Source of the DNA: Diphasiastrum complanatum | Taxonomy: Eukaryota > Streptophyta > Lycopodiopsida > Lycopodiales > Lycopodiaceae | DNA length: 64,000 bases | NCBI GenBank assembly: GCA_029204225.1 | Contig: MU831932.1 | Span: forward strand, 1-64,000 | Reading direction: 5' to 3' | Part shown: positions 11,940 through 23,776 of the stretch, in pieces | Numbering within the stretch: position 1 is the stretch's first letter | How the letters are laid out: each line of letters begins with the position of its first letter | Translations under genes and position numbers: made by a program | Notes under the pieces: model-generated | The model's input: only the letters and a program-made list of their open reading frames with translations | Told to the model about the DNA's origin: nothing | The model's database searches: none

Positions 11940-12330
11940 AGCATGTACAGTATTGTAAAAATAGGCTATAAAAATCTCGGCGAAGGTTTCTAGGGATCTG
12001 AACCTATCAGGCGAACATTTTTTAGGGCTGGCGAAGGATGAACCTTCGCCCCAAGAGGGTCCTTCGCCCAGGTACTATCTAAATGCTCTTTTTTTCACAA
12101 TCTGAACCTATGGACAGTCTAATTTTGACATTTTAAGATCATCTAGCAGGTGAAGAAGGTTCAAAATGACGTTATGCTGCTCGGCGAAGGTTTCCAAATG
12201 GTATATCACTGAACCATTCGTCTGACTTCAAAAATTGAATTTTCTCTTGTCAGAAACCTTCGCCCACCTCAATTTAGATAAATTATGGCGGATGTACGAT
12301 CTAAGAGCTCAGTGAAGGTTTCTAATACTG
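11940..12330. repeat. GGCGAAGGTT motif cluster (element spacer, copy A side)
   Basis: Between the extra ORF and the integrase, GGCGAAGGTT or its reverse complement AACCTTCGCC occurs at least six times (about 11977, 12020, 12038, 12172, 12250 and 12305) in both orientations, with near variants. The segment aligns with 36560-36880. The rest to 12590 is AT-rich with homopolymers and no gene. Confidence 0.75.
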
Positions 12331-12591
12331 TATTGGCCAATCGACCCAAACCAGTGATTTTCTAAATCACTTTTTATAAAAATGCTGTGCTTCCTTTTCC
12401 TTATGCTGATGACTTCCTGACTTTTGCTCATCAGTCTTTCTTTATTTTTTTATTTTTTTTATTTTAAACTATCTTTTTCCAAAAAAAAGGTCAGCAAATT
12501 AAATACTGAAAACAAAAAATTGAAAAACAAATAAAATGAAAAAATATATTGAGATCAGGCTTGCTGAACTGGCAGAGCAGGCTATCGAAAC

Positions 12592-13637
12592 TTGCGTAAT
12601 CGACTGCAATTTACCGGAGTATCAAATCGTTTTCCATCCACCAACGTGATCAAGAATTATTGCGCCATAGTTCATGATTCCTTCACTTTATATGGGCCTT
12701 CCCCAATAAACTTCAACTTTCCCTTGATCAACTTGGTTTTGTACATCAATGCAAGATCTCCTGCTTCCAGATCTTTCTTGTGCAATCGTCGATCGTGTCA
12801 TGCCTTGCAGCAGGCTTTCTCTACTGCTAAGGCAATGAACTGTCATCAATCGGGTTTCACATAATTTGTGCAACGCGTCGTGACGAAGTTGTAAAGACTG
12901 ATCATCATTTGATCATTCATTGCTGCTATGCGTAAAGATGGGATTAAAAATTCAATTGGCATAACAGCATCTTGACCATAAACCAGTTGAAAAGGTGTTT
13001 GATTTGTACTATTTTTGTAAGCAGTTCTGAATGCCCATCATGCTGCATCCAGTTTATGTTCCCAATCAGACCGACTTGCTTCAATTTTCTTCTTGTCATA
13101 ATGGTGTAAAAAATCTTATTGGAAAATTCAGCCTGGCCATTCCCTCTGGGATAATAGGGAGTACTAAATCTGTGTATAACAAAAAAATCTTTCAGCAAAC
13201 ACTTTATTGTTTGATTAACAAAGTGTGTACCCCGATCACTGACAATTTCAATCGAAAATCCAAATCTGATTATAATATTTTTCATATAGAAACTTGGCTG
13301 TAGATTCTGCATCAGCTACTTTGACAGCTTTGGCTTCAACCCACTTGGTCATATAATCAATTGCGACGATACTGTATCGGGCCTGCGAGATCCTTAAGCA
13401 ACGGGAATGAATAGGGACCAACATAATCCAGTCCCAATTTTTCAAACGCTGCTTGCGATAAAACGGATGTAGGAGTTCATAATTCTGTCGAGTAGGCCGT
13501 CGTGCTTGTTGGCAGAACATCACATGTCTGAATAAAATTTTCTGTGTCCTTATGAAGTGTAGGCACCAACAACCGGATTGCAAAACTTTGCAAACAATAA
13601 TATCTGTAGAGAAGTGTCCCTCCACCCATGCCATCAT
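12592..13637 (-). mobile_element. Ty3/gypsy integrase (degenerate)
   Basis: The minus-strand reading is broken by frameshifts. The DDE residues can be placed: Asp in IVAIDYMTKWVEAKAV (about 13360), Asp in IVSDRGTHFVNQT (about 13230) and Glu in YYPRGNGQAEFSN (about 13150). The C-terminal segment near 12700-12790 gives GDLALMYKTKLIKGKLKF and GEGPYKVKES, the usual gypsy tail. No chromodomain follows. It belongs to the 10-19 kb element and lies directly after RNase H. Confidence 0.85.
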
Positions 13638-13760
13638 GTGAAAAACATGATTAGATCTGGTACTTCATGCGGGTAAAACACATCTTCGTAAAATATTATC
13701 TGATCCATGATGATACAATTGTCCTGCAATTGATTGATAAGGTTGAGCCTTATGAATCAA

Positions 13761-14140
13761 TTATCTTTTCTGTACTTTTGTCAAAGAGTCATTCGGTTGT
13801 CCTAGCATCAGGTACTCAACAATATCTGTCACCCACTCAGGTACTGCTTCAACATAGAACAACGCAGCATCTGGCAGTTCATCATCCACTTCAGTATTAA
13901 CTGGTGCGGATTCAATTTGTGAAACGTGATCTGCTAGATAATGTTGCTTGCCCTTTCTGATCACAATTCGAAAGTCAAATTCAGTCAATAATAATAACCA
14001 TCTTACAATACGTCCAGTATTACATGTCTTATTTACCAAGTAAGGTAACGGTTGATGATCCATATAAAATGCAAAGTGCGTTTCCATGAGATAGTGACGA
14101 AATTTCCGAATAGAAAAAATTATGGCTAGTACTTCACGTT
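13761..14140 (-). mobile_element. Ty3/gypsy RNase H region
   Basis: The minus-strand ORF reads HFAFYMDHQPLPYLVN, then LLLLTEFDFRIVIRKGKQHY and LADHVSQIES. This is the C-terminal part of the gypsy RNase H/tether, where DHxPLxYL and KGKxNxxADxLSR are the family motifs. It is truncated by stops on both sides. Confidence 0.82.
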
Positions 14141-14339
14141 CTGTTGTTGAATAATTCTTCTCTGGATCTGTTGTTGAATAATTTTTCTCTGGATCGTATA
14201 GGGATAATCCTTCTTATAGTCACCTGGCTGCGTCAAAAACTGATCCAATGGCGTATTTTGAGGCATCCGTATGAACATGAATCTCTAATGTCCAATTTGG
14301 AGAACACGGTATTGGTGCTGAAGATAATGCTTTTTTAAC

Positions 14340-15575
14340 TTTTCAAAGGCTTCTAATGCCTCTACTGTCCAAATAGGAACAATAGTTTATTTGTATATAG
14401 GTCGTGCTAAATCCGCAAAGAAGATAATAAGAATTCGATAGTAGTTCACATGTCCCATAAACACATAAACTCCTCGAATTGTTGCTGGTGGTGGCAATTC
14501 CACAATAACTTTGATTTTAGAATAATCAGTGGCCAATACCATGTCTTGATATCACATGTCCAAACACCACTCTGTGAGAAATCCATATCTGGCATTTTTT
14601 TTGGATTTAGAGAAATCTGATATTTGCGGCATCTTTCAAAGACTTTCTCAAATCGATCCAGGTGGTTTGTATATGTACTATGAACTCCCAAGTCGTCCAA
14701 GTAAATTTTAGTGAATTTGTGCAGATAATCTTTAAAGGCAAATTGCATTACTCTTTGGAATGATTTGGTGCATTACAGAGTCCAAACGGCATAACTTTGT
14801 AAGCATAGGTGCCCCCATTTCTGTTGCAAAAGCAGTTTTGTGGCAATCGGGAGGTGCAATCTTACCTGGTTGTAACCACTAATCCATCCAAGAAACTATA
14901 ATTACGCTCCAGCAGGCGATCCAAAATGCTTTAAGTAAAAGGCAACGGAAAGTAATCCTTCCGTGTCACTTTATTCAATGCTTTGAGAATCACACAAATT
15001 CGCAATTTTCCATTTTTCTTAGGAACAATGACAATCGGTGAAACCCATTCGGTATGCTCGATCTCCTAAATGAAATCGGCGTCAAGCAATTTCTGAAGTT
15101 CTTTCTTTATCAGATTTGCCACATTAGGATTACAGCAATAGAACTTTGTAACCTTTGGTACTGCATCAGGTTTATCAGGAACATTACGCACTCCAAATTC
15201 GGTCGGATCCATATGATGTAGAATCTGTTCATCCGTAAGTTCTACATTGCCATCATAAGTTAAGGCATGGCTCATTGGTATGACATCTTCCTCAATTGGA
15301 TCTGGTATAGATTCCGTTGATATCCAGGCTACATTCAGCACATTTAGTGAAAACGTGATTGGCGTATCCAAAGTTCGATCTAACAAGGAAATCTTGCTCA
15401 TCTCTGATTGAATATCTTGTTGACACATATATCCTGCTGTACAATCAATTGTTGCAAGAGCTTTGTTCCGATTGACAATATCCGTTTGAGAATTGTAGTG
15501 AACTCCCAATTTTTTCTCTAGTCGATCACAAGTGTGATCCATTGTTGATGAATCGTCATCCGCTTTTTGAACCAC
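14340..15575 (-). mobile_element. Ty3/gypsy reverse transcriptase (degenerate)
   Basis: The minus strand carries the pol linker and RT. At 15066-15575 the open stretch ends in KELQKLLDADFI. Beyond a stop, VSPIVIVPKKNGKLRIC and LNKVTRKDYFPLPF are finger motifs. VMPFGLCNAPN (about 14790) and the catalytic IYLDDLGVHS (about 14690) follow. Several stops and frameshifts make it inactive. It is collinear with the protease upstream and RNase H downstream. Confidence 0.87.
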
Positions 15576-15719
15576 TGGCTTGATAGTCCAAGTCGTAGGA
15601 TCAATTTTAACTGCACGTTCACGATTTTCAAAAGTGATTTTACCGGTACCCCCAGTTATGAATTACTTGCGCAACTCGTAACCATGGACGTCTTAAGAGA
15701 ACTTGGTAGACATTTGGTG

Positions 15720-16090
15720 CTTCTGGTAAGTCCATTACAACGAAAGTAATGACAAACTGTACTCCTGCCATCCTGACAGGTATATCTTCCACCATTCCTC
15801 ATGGACGAACCGTCGTTTGATCAGCTAGCTTAATAGCAAAAGTAGCAGGCTTAATCTTTGTAAAGCCCCATTTTGTACATAGCTTTGTAGAAATCAGGTT
15901 AACTCCTGAACCGTCGTCTATCACGGCTGCTTCTTTAGAAAATTGTCTATGTTGTATCGACAGAGTGATATTCTTTTGCTCGCTTTCCCAAGCTGCTCCA
16001 ACATGTAGTACATCGTTAGATTCTTCAAATCCAGCACAAAAAAGCGGCTCCTGATGGTCTTCTGATTCTTCTTGAGCTAACTTTTACGCA
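15720..16090 (-). mobile_element. Ty3/gypsy aspartic protease remnant
   Basis: The minus strand reads AAVIDDGSGVNLISTKLC, a retropepsin-type active site (usual form D-[ST]-G-[SA] or DGGSGVN), at about 15905-15950. LLRRPWL is a degraded LLGRPWL flap-end motif near 15710. Substitution in the active-site triplet and a stop indicate decay. Confidence 0.72.
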
Positions 16091-16772
16091 GAGGCTTCTT
16101 TTGCTTTTGGCACCAACTTTAGGAGCTCTCCCAATGAAATATTGATCTTGCTAGACAAAATATTCATGACTAATTCTGTATGCAGTGCTTCTGGTTCTGT
16201 CATCTTGAAGGGTTCTTCGTGATGATGTAATTGATCATTCATATCTGTACGTAAATTTCTTGGAGGCTGCAATGGTGAAGACCAAACTTTAGCTGTTACT
16301 TTAGCAGCTTCAAGTTCCTCTTCTTCTTGCAGATGTTTAATCCACTATCTCATATCCTGATATCTTCGTTTTTTTGCATTAAGATTTGGATAGACTTCCG
16401 ATGTTGTTGGTGTATCGTTCAATGGTATAGAATCAGCAGGTACTGAATCCACTACTTGTTCTTTTTGCTTTTGTGCTCTGGTGACCACCATCAAGGGTGC
16501 ACTTGGTTTATTATGAGCTACTTGTCCTTGCTTGATTGTTATCAAATTTACATGTGCTATAGCTGGTGGTGGCTTCTGTAAGATCCACCTTCCTGATCAT
16601 TACCATAGCTCCATTGCTCAGCACTTCCGTAAGGTTCTGGTTCCATCAAATTGGTAGGAGGAGCGGAGTGCTTTGGTGGGGCAGGCAAAGCTAGACGTTT
16701 CGGGTATCCAAGAGTAGATTGTCATAGTCTTGCTACTGGATTGCCTTCATACTGTGGATTTCGATATCCCAT

Positions 16773-17747
16773 CTAGGCATACCATTGCTGAATCATTCGA
16801 GGGTTGAAGTTGAAAAAGGCAGTCTCATGGTCAGGTGAATTACACAGATGACAAACACTGATTTTCATTCGTTTTTTCAATTGAGGACACTTGTTCACTG
16901 TGTGATTTCCTGTACAAATAGAACACCAGACATTTTCCCTGGTAGGAAAAGTCTTTGCAAACTTCTCAGGTTCCTTGTTCACTTCTCCGTGGAAATTTTC
17001 CAGTGCTTTGATCTTCTCATCAAATTGCAACTGCAACTTTTCCATCTGTTTTTGCTGGGTCTTCCCAAGTTTCTTGAACTCATTGAGAATCATTTTTGCA
17101 GTAGCATTGGCATTCATTGATGCAATAGTGGTGGATGTCGTAGTAGTCTGCCCTGCTATATAAGGCAACATACTGACATTCGGCTCATCATCGGAATCTT
17201 CATCCTCCTCTCGAATTGCATCGCCCATCGCATTTTGCAAAAGTGCGTACTCATTATGGCGTTTCAGTTCACGTCTGATCCGTTTAGGTAGACCTGACAA
17301 AAACCACATAATCATGGCATTTTCATTAATCAGCTCAGGCTTACATTCAGATCTAAGACGTTTCACCCTTTCGATGTAATCTCAAACCATTTTCCGCTTT
17401 CCCATTTTCATTTTACTTAAAAGTAGGAAAGGGTCTTCCATAAACTTCCGTAGTTTGAACCGTGTGATAAGGGCTCGTTTAACAACCTCCCAATCTGTAT
17501 GCTCAGTTTCATCTTGGTTATAGTACCAATCTTGTGTTGCGTCTGTTAAGGCCATAGGAAACAGCTTTAGTTTATCTTGAGGATAAATCTCACCATAGAC
17601 CTCACAAGATTCAGCATAGATCTGAAGAAATCGAACTGGATCTGTTAATCCATTATATTTGGGTAGATCCAATCGGGGTGCTCTTCTAACAATAATTGGA
17701 TTGACCTCCTGTGGAGCACCTCCAGGAGCAACTCCAACGGCAGCCAT
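16773..17747 (-). mobile_element. Ty3/gypsy gag (two frames, frameshifted)
   Basis: The capsid-like part opens with MAAVGVAPGGAPQEVNP at 17747. It contains RLDLPKYNGLTDPVRFL and DWYYNQ before a stop near 17382. The next frame continues with a retrotrans-gag type segment (MWFLSGLPKRIRREL), a basic/coiled region and two zinc-knuckle-like blocks: CSICTGNHTVNKC, complete CX2CX4HX4C, and CHLCNSPDHETAF, whose last Cys is lost. A single frameshift joins the halves. Confidence 0.85.
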
Positions 17748-18950
17748 TTAGATCAAATTGATAATGTGATTGGATATAGATTTTTCCAAAAACTATCTCA
17801 GATTAGATCTGCTAGCTCTATTCCACTTTTCAAGAATCTGATTCTATATGATGAAAAACTACCCAAAATTCAATCAATCGATACTTCTCAAAAAATGATA
17901 AATCTCTCAGAATCCAATTCAGAATATATCAGATCTTATCCAAATTTTAACAGAGACTTGATCTGGAAAATCCAAAACTAAAAATAGGACTAGCAAAGGC
18001 TCTCTAGGCGAAGGTTGTCTCGGCGAAGGTTCAACAGTGCTATTTTGGGATAAAAACTCTTTGAACACTTTTTTGGCAATTTCTTGGGAAATAACCTTTG
18101 CTAACTTCTCAGATGGAAGATTTGACACAAATAAAACTATGGACAACCGGACAAAGGTTTCTGACACAAGACAATACAGTTTTTGTGATCTGACGAGGGT
18201 AAAAATCAAGATTTTTTGTGATCTAATCAAGATAAATCTTCGCGAAACTCAAAAATAGTATTTTTATATAAATAGAGTGTTTTGGAAACTCGGCGAAGGT
18301 TCTGGCGAAGGATCAAGAGTAATACTGGTAGTTTTGCAAAAAAGTGACTTTTTTGGCAAAAATATGACAATATGGCAACTGATCCTCTGAAAACCTTTCT
18401 ATGTTTGGTATTATTCTTCTCCGACCTGGCAGTAGATAGATCTGAATCACATCTAAGCACAGTGAATTGGGCGAAGGTTCTTTTTCTGTATTTTTTAGGA
18501 TTTTGATAATTTTTGGTGTTTTTTTGTGGTTTTTTCTGATGTTTTTGGAAATTTGCTGGGAATTAATCTTCGCCCTTCAAACTTAAGGTTTTGTAAATAA
18601 AACCAAAAGTGTCTGCAACTCGGCGAAGGTTTCCTGATTGAGGATAAAAAGTTATGGGCTCTAATGACGCTTTTTGTCTCTTTTTGACCAAATTTGACAA
18701 ATTTGACTGATTTTTGTTATTTCCTCTGATATTTTAGATCCAAATGGATCTTAAGATTAGTGATCTGAATAGGTCTTCCTGTTTAATAATCAGATTAGAT
18801 TTCAAACAAACAAATTCACTCAAAATCTAGCAAAATCAATGCCAAACTAACCCTACAATGCAGTTTTAACACTATTCATGCCACGACAAGATGCCTAATG
18901 CAAGCTAACCGTCAGCCAAACATGCTGCAAACTGAAAAATTGGCGTAGCC
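17748..18950 (-). repeat. Gypsy 5' leader with GGCGAAGGTT motifs
   Basis: This is the long AT-rich untranslated leader between the PBS and gag. GGCGAAGGTT or close forms recur near 18005, 18020, 18294, 18306, 18471, 18567 (reversed) and 18619. No credible ORF is present. The same motif occurs around the extra ORF copies, which ties them to this element family. Confidence 0.7.
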
Positions 18951-18966
18951 TCCCAGCAACGGCGAC
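18951..18966 (-). other. Retrotransposon primer-binding site (Tat/Athila type)
   Basis: On the + strand it is TCCCAGCAACGGCGAC. The minus strand reads GTCGCCGTTGCTGGGA, close to the TGGCGCCGTTGCCGGGGA primer-binding site known from plant Tat/Athila gypsy elements. It sits a few bases inside the LTR edge at 18972, as required for a minus-strand element. Confidence 0.7.
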
Positions 18967-18971
18967 AAAAT

Positions 18972-19110
18972 TGTAGTGGGTTTCTTTCCTTGCCTAACCT
19001 GAATCCAAGATTTAGTCAATCTAGCATCAAAGAGATGGAGTTAGTTGTCATGCGTAGGTTCGTTCACATGAGAGCGATAGTATAGTTCAGATTTCAACAT
19101 GAATGGAGGA
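18972..19110 (-). mobile_element. LTR edge of the minus-strand gypsy element (139 bp)
   Basis: It starts TGTAGTGGGTTTCTTTCC on the + strand and is nearly identical to 27647-27785. Both copies begin at the same base, so the element terminus is defined. Both diverge after the same GAATGGAGGA, so either the LTR is short or both are truncated at one point. Confidence 0.65.
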
Positions 19111-19646
19111 TTACTTATCTCAAGGATCAGATATATCTAGATGGTTATGATTTGGAGATGAGGTCGGATTTGGACCCATTCTAATTGGCTAATTATTTTA
19201 GGGCTAGGTTAGGGCAAGTGGGAAAATGACATTTTAGTAGTTATAAATGGTAATACCAGCGTGGAGAACTGATCTTTGTATTCTCTTTCTATGTGCATAA
19301 TTCATCTCTTTTGATTACATGTCCAACTCTTGCATATTTCTCAAGATATCTTGAATTCTAGTGTATAGAATGTGAATTTCCTTCTTGTACTTGGATCCAC
19401 ATGTGTGAAAGACTATATGCTGCTACTCTTGTATGGGGCAGGGACAGTACCATTATAGATCTAAGTGTTTATGATTAGATCTACATGTATTTTTCAATTC
19501 TAGCACGTGTAGAATGGTGATTTCTATCTTGTAGCTCAATCTAGATGTGTAGAATGGCGGTTTCTATCATTTGGCTAAATCTAGATGTGCACCAAATTTG
19601 GTCAAGAGCTTGTTGATCCATTAAGTATGTTTTGGATCTGATTTTC
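19111..19646 (+). mobile_element. Diverged copia-type LTR-like sequence
   Basis: This stretch shares ordered phrases with the copia LTR at 24277-24917: GTGGAGA then CTGATCTTTGTATTCTC, TTGGATCCACATGTGTGAAA, and GGATCTGATTTTCTCACA at the end. No intact start is seen. It separates the gypsy LTR edge from ORF copy B. Confidence 0.4.
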
Positions 19647-21540
19647 TCACATGGATGGTGATTTTATCCAAACACTGCAATCCTCCCATTTGTTCCTTTG
19701 TGGCATAAGCACGTAGTATGGATCAATATGCAACTGCCTAGGACTAGCCACAAAACTCCATATTGAATCTGGAGTTTTTTCAAAGAAAGTATTCTTCCAT
19801 GGGGGTTGTTCATCCAATGCTGGCAGCTTATGCAATTCTTTTCTCGCTTCTATTTTGAAGGTTTTGAACTTAATGAACCAGCTGCCTCTTGATGATTCAT
19901 GAGGATGTTGGCAAAGAAAGTTCTAGATTTCTTCCTCTATGTTGAGCGGTCGTTCGCCAATCCACTTCGTGTTGATGACCTTATTTTTGAAGCTGGTATT
20001 TCTTGAACCTCAGCTTCTTGTGATGTATCAACATCCATCAGTCCAATGTCCGAATCATCCTACCCTAGATCTAGATCGTGCGACGATGGTGAAAATGTTG
20101 GCATGACCGGCATGTGGATCTGAGGAGTTGTCTCTGAAATTGTACCAGCTGACTGTTCATACTCCTTTATTATTTCTTTGGTTTTGACAATTCTGTGGTG
20201 ACCTTCTCTTTAAGCCTATTGAACCTTGCTTGCAAACCTAATAACGCTTGTTGATAGGTATGAACTTTCCGAAGTAGGTAAGTGCTCTTGTTTTGAGAGA
20301 CATGACACTTTGTTATGGGTGTGTGGATCAAGTTATCTCGCTCTTTTACAATGGCATCCAACTCCTTTAATATACGCTCTTATTTTAGCTATGTCATATC
20401 CAATTGGACTTGCAAGAGAGGAATCTACTGTTTTGCATCTTGGATGACTTTGTCGACTTTATCTTGAGCATTTATCAATGCTTCCTAGAGTTTGGCCACA
20501 TATTCTTCTAATGTGTCTTCATGTTGCTTGGCCTTCTTGAGGTCGACCGTATCACATGAAGAGCTTTCTTTGCCCTACTGTCAAACCTCAATCGATCTTG
20601 TGGTGCCAAAGGTCTCTCCTCCACACCTACAACAATATCCATCAAATCATTCATCTCTAGCAAAGAGTCCATCCTCACCTTCCAAGTTGAATAATTTTTG
20701 TTGAACTCTCAGCCCTTGGTCCGGCAAAGGTGTTGCTCTTACTCCTTGGAAGGGATGAAGAAAGTCCCTTTGAAGGCTGCACAGTCTCGTCAAGTTGTGG
20801 ATCTTGATAAAAAAATTGACTTCAAGGGGTGAAGGTGGTGAGGCTAGTTGACAAGTGGTGGGCGGTGGGTTAGTTATGAGATTGTATTCAGTTGTTGGTA
20901 AAATGAATTGTTTCAAAAAAATGGTCATCATATTTTAAAGAAGATGTTGTGGGTATGGTGTTAGAGGTGGAGGTAGAGGTGGTTGAATAAGTAGAAGGAA
21001 AAAATGAAGGTTGGTATTAGACAAAAATGGTTCAGAAAAAAATGAAGGTGAATGGGACAACTGAGTGTAGGTGGAGGAACCCAGGGTAGGTTTATGGAGG
21101 GAGCCAATTGTGGAACCTTGAAATTGCATGCCAAGTTCAACACTCTGCTGGTTGATAGATCGGCTCTGCTCAGGTGCTTGAGTATCATCGTTGTCGTCAT
21201 CCTTTTTCAGCACTGATACACCTTCATCAAGTCTATAGGATATATTCCAAATGAGGTCCATCTATTTCTTAGACTGGAGGAGTTTCTCTTGTACTTTATC
21301 AACCTTTTCTCGGAGTGCTAACGACCTCTTATTGTTTTCTTCTTCTGAACTCTGATAGTTCCATTTCAAGGCTTCTTGTTTCTTGATTAGGAAGACATAC
21401 TTCTCCATTTTTATTGTTGTCCCTAAAGGTGGAACATGTACTTTTATGTCTTCTAGACTTATAGGTTGCTTGATCGTCGTCATCGCATTAGTTAATCTCT
21501 TATTTTCCTGGGTCAATCAAGAAATGGTACGGAAATAAGT
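19647..21540 (-). pseudogene. Retroelement-linked extra ORF, copy B (diverged, C-terminal half)
   Basis: The minus-strand reading is broken by several stops. A coiled-coil segment (about 21516-21262, VDKVQEKLLQSKK) leads to an acidic linker (KKDDDNDDTQAPEQS) and Pro/Ser-rich sequence. A second coiled segment follows (VHTYQQALLGLQARFNRL, about 20290). The C-terminal block has FFEKTPDSIWSFVASPRQLH and DPYYVLMPQRNKWED at 19650-19835. The last two blocks align with copy C (VETYKVALQGFQSRF, DPYYVPMPGRQKWKD) at roughly half identity, so this is an older paralogue. The N-terminal domain is missing. The function is unknown. Confidence 0.65.
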
Positions 21541-22132
21541 TCATACTTGGAATGAGGCCATATCTAGTCCGTTGGGCATAAAGACAAGATTCATCACTTT
21601 TGAATCCATCAAAAGGAAGGTCGGCTACAAAAAGTCTCTTGACAAAAAGAGAGTTGAGAAAGACAAAAAAGAGACACTCAATTATGCAGGGCTATCTTGA
21701 TAAGCTGCTACAATAGTTGAAGTTTTTGCCAGTGGGACCTACAACAATATAGGGGAGGGTAATCTTAGCTGATGCCATGCCTCGAGGTGTCGATGCAATG
21801 AAACACGACTCAAAAAGAGTTTTAAGTGGAGTTGTAGTTGAGAGCCGAGTCTGAGAGCACGTGAATTACTAGTGCTAGGCTAAGTTGTACATTTTGTGAG
21901 CCCCATGGTAATTCCCAAAAGATGGAAAACCATGCGGGAGCTAGTAATTTGGGCCCTCTCAATTTGAGATGTATTTTTAATAAAGAGACCTCCCAATAAT
22001 GAGTAAGTTAAGGGATGGCCCCCTAATTATGTGTAAATCAAGAGCTGGAACCTAAAATGTTATAGAAGTGGGTTCACCCACTCGTGGATATTTAGGAGAG
22101 CCTTCTCCACGAGTTTCCAGAGCGTATGAATT
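21541..22132. other. Non-coding DNA, nothing recognised
   Basis: No credible ORF, RNA or terminal repeat was found. The stretch lies between ORF copy B and the MITE at 22133. Weak residues of the copy B reading may continue to about 21620. Confidence 0.4.
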
Positions 22133-22508
22133 CATTAGGGGAGTTTTGAGCTCAAAAAAGGCCTTTTAAGAATTCATGCAAGATGTCTTTTGTATCATTA
22201 AAATATTATAACACTAATACTTTTGACTTGCCATAACTATTTAATCGTAGCTCAGAAGTATGTCATCCAACATATCATTGAAAGTCCTTGTCAAGCGCTT
22301 TCCAATGCACCAAACTTCGCTAAATTTGGACTTACCACTAAAAAATTATGCCATTTTTAGTGTGGAATCAAAATGTGGACTCAAAAAGTTACGTTACGTA
22401 GATTTCAAATTTGAGTGTTTTGAATGGTCCATGTATAAGAAAAATTTGAGAAAAATTATAAAAAGAATCTTTACAAAGGGTCTTTTTGGATTTAGAACTC
22501 ATCTAATG
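22133..22508. mobile_element. MITE with long imperfect terminal inverted repeats
   Basis: The left end starts CATTAGGGGAGTTTTGAGC. The right end reads as its imperfect inverse, GAACTCATCTAATG, with complementarity extending about 50 bases (AAAAAGGCC/GGGTCTTTTT, AAGAATTC/GAATCTTT). There is no coding capacity. Partial copies stand at 26886-27085 (left part) and 28377-28545 (right part, inverted). A target duplication is not obvious. Confidence 0.65.
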
Positions 22509-22855
22509 ATAAGGAGATGTTATTGCTCTGTTATTTGAAGATCCTACTATTTGCATTTCATTCTTCATGCATTCCGTTTGGGTACTTGTGTATAAATGTG
22601 TTTGTTGATTCTTTCTTCTTCCAGGTTTGGTTTTGTGATTAACATCAAGTAGATGTGCAAGGCTTAGTGGCAGATCATAACCATTCTGATTTGATGCTAC
22701 TTTGTGCTTGACTCCCTGAGGAGTTTTTATTACAAATGTTGAGTGATATTTGTAATAAATACTTTGTAGGATTTACAGTTCTTAGATTCAGTTTTGTTGA
22801 TCTGGTCAATATGAGTAAATTCGTTCTTATTCATTGTTTCTTGTTTAGTATAGAG
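22509..22855. other. Non-coding stretch before copia fragment
   Basis: No recognisable gene or repeat. Copia homology shared with 26310-26400 begins at about 22856. Confidence 0.4.
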
Positions 22856-23776
22856 ACAGGCAAGGTGATTTTACTTTTGATGAGGATGGGATGTTCAAGA
22901 TGCAAATGATGATGCTTTTGTGATGTCTTCATGTATGCTTGCTAATGATGGAGATCTACATTCTTGGTGGATTGATAGTGGAGCAAGTTCACACATGACC
23001 TTTCACAAAGAGTACTTCAATTCTTTGTTGGCACATGGAGATGACAAGAGGGTGATCTACACGACCAATGATGGTGAGTGTGCAATCAAAGGGATTGGCA
23101 CAATTCCTATTTCTCTCTCTACAAATATGAATGTTCATTTAGAGAATGTCTTGTTTATTCCATCTATTACCAAGAATCTACTTAGTGTGAGCCAAATGCT
23201 AAGTAAAGGCCTCAAGGTGGAGTTTGATGGAGATGCTTGTTTGATCAAAAGGAAGGATGTCTTGATTGGAAAAGATAAAAGGCAAGGGAAGTTGTTCAAA
23301 CTAGATGCTTGTGTTATTGCTAACTAAGTTGGATGTGTTGCAAGAGAGCAAATACCTATTCAAGAGGTTTGGCACAAAAGGATGGGACATCTCAACTACA
23401 AGTCATTAGAGGTCATGGCTAGAAAGCAAGTTGTGATTGGTCTTCCAAGTTTCTTAAGTGATGTCAAGCATGTTTGTGAGTCTTGTGCTTTGTCTAAGTC
23501 ACATAGACTACCTTATACTAGATCTATTTCTAGATCTACAAAGCCTTTTCAACTTGTACATTTGGATATTCATGGATATTCTACAATTAGCAATAGTGGA
23601 GCTAAGATGTATGTAACATTCATTGACGATTTTAGTAGATTTTGCTGGATCTATCTACTAAAGAGCAAGGATGAAGTGTATGATGTCTTTGTCAAGTTCA
23701 AGGATAAGTGTATGATGTCTTTGTCAAGTTCAAGAATGCAAGGGAGAACCAATTTTCCACAAAGATCAAGTGCTTG
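22856..23776 (+). mobile_element. Ty1/copia protease-to-integrase fragment
   Basis: The reading contains the copia protease active site in WWIDSGASSHMTFHK. It then has FIPSITKNLLSVSQMLSKGL, the gag-pre-integrase block HKRMGHLNYKSLEVM with CESCALSK, and the start of the integrase core (FQLVHLDIHG, FIDDFSRFCWIYLLKSKDEV). It stops at 23776 after a direct duplication of about 24 bp (TATGATGTCTTTGTCAAG) at 23675-23730. Protease and linker are nearly identical to 26390-26790, so both belong to one family. One stop at 23326 interrupts it. Confidence 0.9.
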
